This document shows positions 33,630 through 38,423 of a stretch of DNA of 38,423 nucleotides, piece after piece (position 1 is the first letter of the stretch; each line of letters opens with the position of its first letter). This DNA comes from CAZSXU01 sp964610505 (GTDB lineage Bacteria > Arandabacterota > Arandabacteria > JAGLYR01), in assembly GCA_964610505.1 (NCBI GenBank), contig CAZSXU010000032.1, positions 1 through 38,423 of the forward strand, in the 5' to 3' direction. Position numbers and translations under genes: made by a program. The notes beneath the pieces are model-generated. The model ran no database searches. It was not told the origin of the DNA and saw only the letters and a list, made by a program, of their open reading frames with translations.

Positions 33630-35648
33630 TTGGCCTCCAGGAATCCAGCCGATGTGGAAAGGGAACGATTCCGAATCCTCGGCATCTTTGCCCTGGCTTT
33701 GGCCGTTCGAGTGGTGGCCCTGTGGATGGTCTCCGACGTCGAGATCCATTTCCCGAAGTATCCCCTCCTGGCCGAACGCCTGAAGGACAACGGATTTCTC
33801 ACCCCCGTGGTGTTCGCTTACTGTCCGCTGTACGTTTATTTCTTGGCGTTTCTCCAGGCCCTCACCCGAGGTGCATCGCTTCCGATCCTGGCGGTTCAAG
33901 CCGTCTACGGTGCCGCGGGTGCCGCGCTCGCCTACACCATCGTCAGAAAGCTGGCCGATCGAAGAGCCGCTCTCGCCGCCGGTCTCATCGTTGCACTTTC
34001 CCACTCCATGGTTCTTCACGAGGTCAACTTCCTGGCGGACTCCCTGGGGGTCTTCCTCCAGCTGCTGCTCATCATGATGCTGCTTCGAGCATTCGACCGG
34101 CCTTCCTCCCTTCGATGGACGGGGTCGGGTCTTCTCCTCGGTCTTCTGGTGACGCTCCGGCCCATCTTCGCCCTGGCCTGGATCGGACTCGTTCCCGCCG
34201 TCTGGTTCCTCTTCCGGCGCGTGCCCGGAATCCGAAGAGCGCAATGGATCGGTATCCTGGTGGGCGTACCGTTGCTCGTGACCCTGCCCGTCACGATTCA
34301 GAACCTCCTCGTCGCCCGCGATCTGGTTCCCGTCGTGAGCCCGGGGGGCTACGTCTTCTACACGAGCAACAATTACACCTCGCCCGGCGTCCGTTATTCA
34401 CCGCCGCCTCTCCTGCCCATGATCGCCAACGCCCACACCCATGAAGATGAGGACCCCGTTCTCTTCTTCGACGACGCCATGTCCGTGAGAATCGCCGCCA
34501 GTATCGTCCCCGGACTCCGCAAACCCTCCGAGGTTTCACGCTTCTACGTTCTGCGAGCCCTGGATCCCATGAAGCGATACCCGGGCCATTTCGCCGGGCT
34601 TTTTCTCCGCAAGGCGCTTGGGATTGTGAGCGCGTACGAAGTCCACGACACCATCGAGGCCAACGTCAAGGAAGGCGTCTTCCGGAGATTTCCTCTTCTC
34701 CCCTACGGGGTGATTTTGAGCATCGGGGCCGTCGGCGTCTTCGTCACGCGGGACCGGTGGAAAACGCTGCTTCCCCTTTATATCCTGGCGGGGACCCAGA
34801 TCCTGTCTCTTCTCATCTTCTACGTGACGCCTCGATTCCGCCTGTCGCTCGAATCGATTCTCTCGCTCTTCGCCGGCCTGGCCCTCGGCTGGTGGATGGA
34901 ATCTCCGAGGCGGAGATCTCTCCCTTTCCTTGCGGGTTTCGGAGTGCTGGCACTCGTGAGCTTCGTACCGAGAACCGAAGTGATGCGATTGATCGAGCTG
35001 GACCAGAAGATCCAGACCGCCCTGGCGGAGAGCAGTCACTACGGGTCTCGGGACGACGCCCGTCGGGCGCTCCCCCCGCTTCGCCGCCTGATCGGTCTTC
35101 TCGACAATCCGACCTCCGCCTTCTACCTCGACGCCAACAGACAGCTGGCCGAAGTGTACCGGAGACTCGGAGACTCCGAGGGAGAGCGGAGAGCGGCCGA
35201 GAGGGCCCAACCGCTCCCCCTTCCCGACCAAGTCCGCATGCTGTCCGAAAAGATCGAGGAGGAAGGTGAGAGTGTCCGGAACCTGGGACTGCTTGCGGAG
35301 AAACACAAGGAGGCCGGGAACTGGGTGGAAGCCCGGAAGCTCTACGGCCGGGCCCTGGAGCTCGCGCCCGAAGATCCGACCGTCCGGCTGCGACTGGCGG
35401 AAACCCAGCTGTCGGGCGGGGCGTTGGACGAGGCCGCTTCAAACCTGGAATTGGCCCTTCGAGACGGACTGGATTTCAGCCGGTACGGATTGGCCGCGCG
35501 CTATCATCTCTGGAAGTTCTATCGCGAACGCGATCCCCAAAAGGCGGAATTCCACAGGGACGCGTTCGGGCGCTTCCTCTGGATCTTCGACTACCTGGAG
35601 CCGTCGGGGGCGGAGATGCGCGGGATGAAGGAAATGGAACTGCGGTAG
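33630..35648 (+). CDS. GT-C glycosyltransferase with C-terminal TPR domain
   Basis: 672 residues from TTG 33630; GTG 33654 (AGGA upstream) is an alternative, and both give a short charged n-region before membrane helix 1 (FRILGIFALALAVRVVALWMV). The loop VSDVEIHFPKYPLLAERL and the later Y-x-x-P-L-Y-V-Y-F segment resemble PMT_2-type GT-C enzymes. About ten membrane segments reach to residue ~440 (FLAGFGVLALVSFV). The soluble C-terminus contains tetratricopeptide-like units (NLGLLAEKHKEAGNWVEARKLYGRALELAPEDPTVRLRLAE and a following unit), probably a periplasmic protein-interaction or substrate-presenting domain. The combination resembles O-glycosyltransferases with TPRs, but the target is unknown. 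Own promoter at 33540. Confidence 0.8.
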   Translation: MASRNPADVERERFRILGIFALALAVRVVALWMVSDVEIHFPKYPLLAERLKDNGFLTPVVFAYCPLYVYFLAFLQALTRGASLPILAVQAVYGAAGAALAYTIVRKLADRRAALAAGLIVALSHSMVLHEVNFLADSLGVFLQLLLIMMLLRAFDRPSSLRWTGSGLLLGLLVTLRPIFALAWIGLVPAVWFLFRRVPGIRRAQWIGILVGVPLLVTLPVTIQNLLVARDLVPVVSPGGYVFYTSNNYTSPGVRYSPPPLLPMIANAHTHEDEDPVLFFDDAMSVRIAASIVPGLRKPSEVSRFYVLRALDPMKRYPGHFAGLFLRKALGIVSAYEVHDTIEANVKEGVFRRFPLLPYGVILSIGAVGVFVTRDRWKTLLPLYILAGTQILSLLIFYVTPRFRLSLESILSLFAGLALGWWMESPRRRSLPFLAGFGVLALVSFVPRTEVMRLIELDQKIQTALAESSHYGSRDDARRALPPLRRLIGLLDNPTSAFYLDANRQLAEVYRRLGDSEGERRAAERAQPLPLPDQVRMLSEKIEEEGESVRNLGLLAEKHKEAGNWVEARKLYGRALELAPEDPTVRLRLAETQLSGGALDEAASNLELALRDGLDFSRYGLAARYHLWKFYRERDPQKAEFHRDAFGRFLWIFDYLEPSGAEMRGMKEMELR

Positions 35649-35689
35649 TCCTACTTGGACGAAAGGGTAACGGCTCGAAACCCGGAAGC

Positions 35690-35715
35690 CACGGATCTCA
35701 CAGATTGCATGGATC
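35690..35715 (+). repeat. CACAGATTN repeat trimer
   Basis: CACGGATC-T-CACAGATT-G-CATGGATC, three units at 9-nt spacing in the gap between the TPR gene and the ferredoxin gene. Confidence 0.75.
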
Positions 35716-35765
35716 CGCCATGAAGCAGAGCCGAAGGCCGTTGGTGGGGGCGTTGGGAACCATGG

Positions 35766-35887
35766 GACTGGAAGTCATAGACGCAGAGAGGTGCGTGGGC
35801 TGCCAATGAGACTGGAAGTCATAGACGCAGAAAGGTGCGTGGGCTGCCAATGAGACTGGAAGTCATAGACGCAGAAAGGTGCGTGGG
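35766..35887 (+). repeat. 44-nt tandem repeat abutting the assembly gap
   Basis: Units at 35766-35809, 35810-35853 and 35854-35887 (cut by the N run). Unit 1 differs from units 2-3 by one G/A in the GCAGAgAGG segment, and the base before it differs (ATGGGACTGG versus ATGAGACTGG). Each unit contains the 5' end of the ferredoxin gene through CVGC; 44 nt is not a multiple of three, so the extra copies cannot be read through. Probable assembly artefact from strain variation. Confidence 0.85.
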
Positions 35888-36366
35888 NNNNNNNNNNNNN
35901 NNNNNNNNNNNNNNNNNNNNNNNNNNNNNNNNNNNNNNNNNNNNNNNNNNNNNNNNNNNNNNNNNNNNNNNNNNNNNNNNNNNNNNNCTGCCAATGCTGC
36001 ATGTTCGCCTGCAGCCGTAGGCTGGGAGTGGCGGGGCTCAGTGATTCTGCGATTGGTGTGCGGTCCGCCGGGGGAATGAGCCGCGGGTTCAAGGTCGTGG
36101 TCTGCAGGGCCTGCGAGGACCCTCCGTGCGCAAGAGCATGCCCGACCGGCGCGCTGAAACTCCGCAGAGGCGGAGGCGTTCGTCTCGATCCGTCCCTCTG
36201 CACGGGATGTGGGGATTGCCGGGACGCCTGCATCATCGGGGCCGTGTTCTGGAACGACACGACCGAAAAACCGGTGATCTGCATTCACTGCGGTTTCTGT
36301 GTTCCCTTCTGCCCGTACGGCGTCCTGGGAATCGACAAGGAGGCAACCGCCGATGCTCGAGGGTGA
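35850..36366 (+). CDS. Four-cluster ferredoxin-like subunit of aldehyde oxidoreductase (interrupted by N gap)
   Basis: If the 100 Ns are removed, the frame from ATG 35850 continues exactly into the right flank (417 nt, 138 residues), giving MRLEVIDAERCVGCQCCMFA and onward. With the Ns kept at 100 the frame breaks. If the tandem repeat is artefactual, the true start is ATG 35762. Four cysteine motifs: CVGCQCCMFAC, CRACEDPPCARACPTGAL, CTGCGDCRDACIIGAV, CIHCGFCVPFCPYGVL, i.e. sixteen or more Cys for four 4Fe-4S clusters. Such proteins pair with AOR (AorA-type or HycB-like) and pass electrons from the tungsten/FeS subunit to ferredoxin or another acceptor. The stop overlaps the AOR start by 14 nt, so the two are translationally coupled. 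Confidence 0.85.
35888..35987. other. 100-N assembly gap
   Basis: Exactly 100 Ns, the conventional length for a gap of unknown size. Left flank ends GGTGCGTGGG and right flank begins CTGCCAATGCTGC; joining them directly restores both the repeat unit and the coding frame, indicating a true length of zero. Confidence 0.9.
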
Positions 36367-38116
36367 TTCGCTGAGGCGAGTTCTCTACCTGGATCTGACC
36401 CGGAAGGAATCCCGAGCCGAGGACCGGCCGGACCTCTTCCGGCAATGCATCGGCGGGGCGGGTGCCGCGATTCGGCTCCTTCACGAAGAATGCCCGAAGG
36501 GATGCGACCCTCTGAGTCCCGAAAACCCGATCGTCCTCGCCGTGGGTCCCGCCACGGGTCTCTTTCCCCTGGCCTCGAAGACGGTCGCCATGTTCAAGTC
36601 TCCCCTCACGGGAAACCTGGGCGAGAGTCATTGCGGCGGGCGAAGCGCAGTGGCCATTCGAATGGCCGGCTACGGGGCCATTGTCATTCGCGGTGCAGCG
36701 GATCGACCGACGTACGTGGCGATCCATGGGAATCAGGCGCACTTCCGCGATGCGTCTACGCTCTGGGGAATGGGCAGCGCCTTCACCGCGGCCCGCGTGA
36801 TTCGCGAGAACGAGCCGGGAGCCGGGCTTCGGACCATCCTCAGAATCGGCCGGGCCGGAGAGCGTGGCGTTTCCTACGCGTGCGTCACCACGGAAACGTA
36901 CCGCCACTTTGGACGCCTGGGTCTGGGGGCCGTCTTCGGCGCCAAGAACCTGAAGGCGGTGACCGTGTCGGGCCGCGGTTCGGTCCCCATCACCGACAAG
37001 AAGGTCTACCGATCTCTCTATGACGAGATTTTTCGGGCCGCGGTCGATTCATCGGCCATGAAGAAGTATCACGAACTGGGAACGCCCCAGAACGTCATGC
37101 CGATCAACCGCCTGGAGGCTCTGCCCACTCGAAATCTGAATCAGGCGTGCTTTGAATCGGCGGAATCCATTTCCGGCGAAACGCTCGCAGAGAAGTACCT
37201 CGGCCGGCGGATCGCCTGCGCGCATTGCCCCGTGGCCTGCATTCATATTGCATCGCTCAGAGAGCCGTATGAGAACGAGCCGTACTTCTACAAGAGATCA
37301 ATGATCTCCTACGACTACGAGCTTCTCTATGCGTTGGGTTCGATGTTGGGCGTCGCGGATCCCGAGGCGGTGTTGAAACTCCTGGACAGCGTGGAGAAGC
37401 TGGCACTCGACGCCATGAGCACGGGTGTCGTCCTGGCGTGGGCCACCGAATCGATGGAAAAGGGCGTGATCTCCGAGAAAGAAACGAGGGGACTTCACTT
37501 CCGATGGGGAGATTGCACGGTCTACACACAGGCGGTCGAGAGGATTGTCGACCCGCCGAACGACTTCTACAGGGCCCTCGCCCGGGGTGTCGAGTACGCC
37601 GCCTCCGTTTACGGCGGGGCCGACTATGCTCTGGCTTTCGGCGGCAACGAAATGCCCGGATATCACACGGGGCCGGGTGCCCACCTCGGATTCCTGATCG
37701 GCGCCCGCCACAGCCATCTGGACAACGCGGGCTACAGCCTGGATCAGAAGATCATCGGGGGCGATCCCATGGCTCCCGAAACACTCGTGGACGCGCTGCT
37801 CGAGGAAGAAGCCTGGCGGCAGATTCTGGCCAGTCTGGCGATCTGCTTCTTCGCACGAGGCCTGTACACACCGGACGTCGTCTCGAGGGCGCTCGGAATC
37901 ACCGGCACCGATTTCACCGAGGACGATCTTCGCCGAATCGGCGGCGAGATCTTCCGGGAGAAATACCGGTTCAAGTTCCGGGAGGGATTCTCCTTTGCCG
38001 ATCTGCGGATACCCGGGCGAATCCTCGAAACCCGCGCGCCCCTCGGCAACATAGACGAGGACTACATGCGAACAGCTCTGGCGCACGCCGAACGCGTCAT
38101 TGCGAAGAAGACATGA
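36353..38116 (+). CDS. aor: Aldehyde:ferredoxin oxidoreductase, tungsten/molybdopterin family
   Basis: 587 residues from ATG 36353 (AAGGAGG nine nt upstream). Oxidises aldehydes to acids, or reduces acids at low potential, using a bis-pyranopterin W (or Mo) centre and one 4Fe-4S cluster. Features: VLYLDLTRKES at the N-terminus, IGGAGAAIRLLHEECP, pterin-binding PLTGNLGESHCGGRSAVAIRMAGYGAIVIRG, FGAKNLKAVTVSGRG, the cluster motif CAHCPVAC at about residue 289, and the fourth Cys in LAICFFARGLY near 497. These positions match those of the P. furiosus enzyme (about 605 residues). No maturation gene is nearby. Ferredoxin produced or consumed here could exchange with the Hdr locus on the same contig (inference). 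Confidence 0.93.
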   Translation: MLEGDSLRRVLYLDLTRKESRAEDRPDLFRQCIGGAGAAIRLLHEECPKGCDPLSPENPIVLAVGPATGLFPLASKTVAMFKSPLTGNLGESHCGGRSAVAIRMAGYGAIVIRGAADRPTYVAIHGNQAHFRDASTLWGMGSAFTAARVIRENEPGAGLRTILRIGRAGERGVSYACVTTETYRHFGRLGLGAVFGAKNLKAVTVSGRGSVPITDKKVYRSLYDEIFRAAVDSSAMKKYHELGTPQNVMPINRLEALPTRNLNQACFESAESISGETLAEKYLGRRIACAHCPVACIHIASLREPYENEPYFYKRSMISYDYELLYALGSMLGVADPEAVLKLLDSVEKLALDAMSTGVVLAWATESMEKGVISEKETRGLHFRWGDCTVYTQAVERIVDPPNDFYRALARGVEYAASVYGGADYALAFGGNEMPGYHTGPGAHLGFLIGARHSHLDNAGYSLDQKIIGGDPMAPETLVDALLEEEAWRQILASLAICFFARGLYTPDVVSRALGITGTDFTEDDLRRIGGEIFREKYRFKFREGFSFADLRIPGRILETRAPLGNIDEDYMRTALAHAERVIAKKT

Positions 38117-38120
38117 CTGC

Positions 38121-38190
38121 AGCCACAGATTTCACAGATTCAAAACACAAACGTCCATCCGCAGATAACGCAGATAAGGCAGATAAGGAC
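38121..38190 (+). repeat. CACAGATTN and CGCAGATAN repeat clusters, forward
   Basis: CACAGATT-T-CACAGATT at ~38124-38140, then CGCAGATA-A-CGCAGATA-A-GGCAGATA starting near 38160 at strict 9-nt period. The 20-nt block 38121-38140 is perfectly inverted at 38280-38299. Confidence 0.88.
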
Positions 38191-38270
38191 ATTGTGGCCT
38201 GTGAGAACGCCCTCCCGGTGTTCCCCCATTCCCGCGTCACTTATCACTCGTAACGTGTCCCCGCCAACCG

Positions 38271-38384
38271 AATCCGAGCAATCTGTGAAATCTGTGGCTC
38301 GGGTGTTGATCTTCCGAATCTGCGTAATCTGCGGAAAAGGGTGGGTTGTTTCAGTCTGCGGAATCTGAGGAATCCGTGGTTGCA
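38271..38384 (-). repeat. AATCYGYGN repeat clusters, reverse
   Basis: AATCCGAG-C-AATCTGTG-A-AATCTGTG (38271-38296), AATCTGCG-T-AATCTGCG (~38317-38333) and AGTCTGCG-G-AATCTGAG-G-AATCCGTG (~38353-38380). Types A (CACAG) and B (CGCAG) follow in the same order as in the forward block, so the layout is A-B...A'-B' rather than one nested hairpin. Confidence 0.85.
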
Positions 38385-38423
38385 GGTGTCCGGTTCTTCG
38401 CCCTTTCGCCCACTCGCCCATTC

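Larger units (their letters stand above)
38117..38423. other. Terminal intergenic region rich in 9-nt repeats
   Basis: 307 nt to the window edge, no credible gene. Mostly occupied by repeats described at 38121-38190 and 38271-38384. Confidence 0.7.

Noticed and set aside
35835..36079. Open frames running through the N gap
   Set aside because: They depend on the arbitrary 100-N length; removing the Ns restores a different, motif-rich frame.

Overview
The window is a high-GC (roughly 60-65%) bacterial contig carrying one internal 100-N gap. The source is probably an anaerobe from a poorly cultured lineage of the FCB superphylum (Eisenbacteria-, Krumholzibacteriota- or Zixibacteria-like). This rests on three long secreted enzymes that end in FlgD-like/T9SS-style C-terminal modules, a large soluble heterodisulfide-reductase-type electron-transfer locus, a tungsten-type aldehyde:ferredoxin oxidoreductase and abundant GT-C membrane glycosyltransferases. 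The placement is an inference; no rRNA or ribosomal marker is present. TTG start codons and TTGACC/TTGAAA-N17-TATAAT-like promoters recur and were used to revise several starts.

Layout. (1) 1-8449, envelope: a 5'-truncated ArnT/PMT-like glycosyltransferase and a second polytopic membrane protein (+), facing a minus-strand pair made of an alkaline-phosphatase-superfamily 'sulfatase' lipoprotein and a secreted PHP/DUF3604 protein with a propeller-like N-terminus; then a divergently transcribed GT-C glycosyltransferase. (2) 8571-20068, the centrepiece: an eight-gene, tightly overlapping hdr/mvhD operon (hdrA1, mvhD1, hdrCB, hdrA2, hdrA3, mvhD2, gltD-hdrA fusion, hdrA4). Two genes contain in-frame UGA codons at the positions where selenocysteine is known in these families (HdrA PTNDCSI-U; MvhD CNW-U). 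Each is followed at the right distance by a hairpin with a G-rich apical loop (candidate bacterial SECIS). (3) 20411-24253: a GT28-like glycosyltransferase converging on malic enzyme and alanine dehydrogenase. (4) 24419-33421: secreted hydrolases, namely a GH57 enzyme with a CBM25-like starch-binding domain, a very large GH57-like protein, and a subtilisin. (5) 33540-35648: a GT-C glycosyltransferase with C-terminal TPRs. (6) 35762-38116: a four-cluster ferredoxin-like subunit plus aldehyde:ferredoxin oxidoreductase; the N gap falls inside the ferredoxin gene and appears to have true length zero.

How it may work together (inference): GH57 enzymes and the protease feed sugars and peptides; malic enzyme and alanine dehydrogenase handle pyruvate/alanine; AOR with its FeS subunit exchanges electrons with ferredoxin; and the Hdr/MvhD/GltD assembly, with several flavins and many FeS clusters, could bifurcate or confurcate electrons between ferredoxin, NAD(P)H and a disulfide or other acceptor. 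Intergenic regions at 3' gene ends carry a family of degenerate 9-nt-period repeats (AATCYGYGN). No tRNA, rRNA, CRISPR array, transposase or phage gene was seen.
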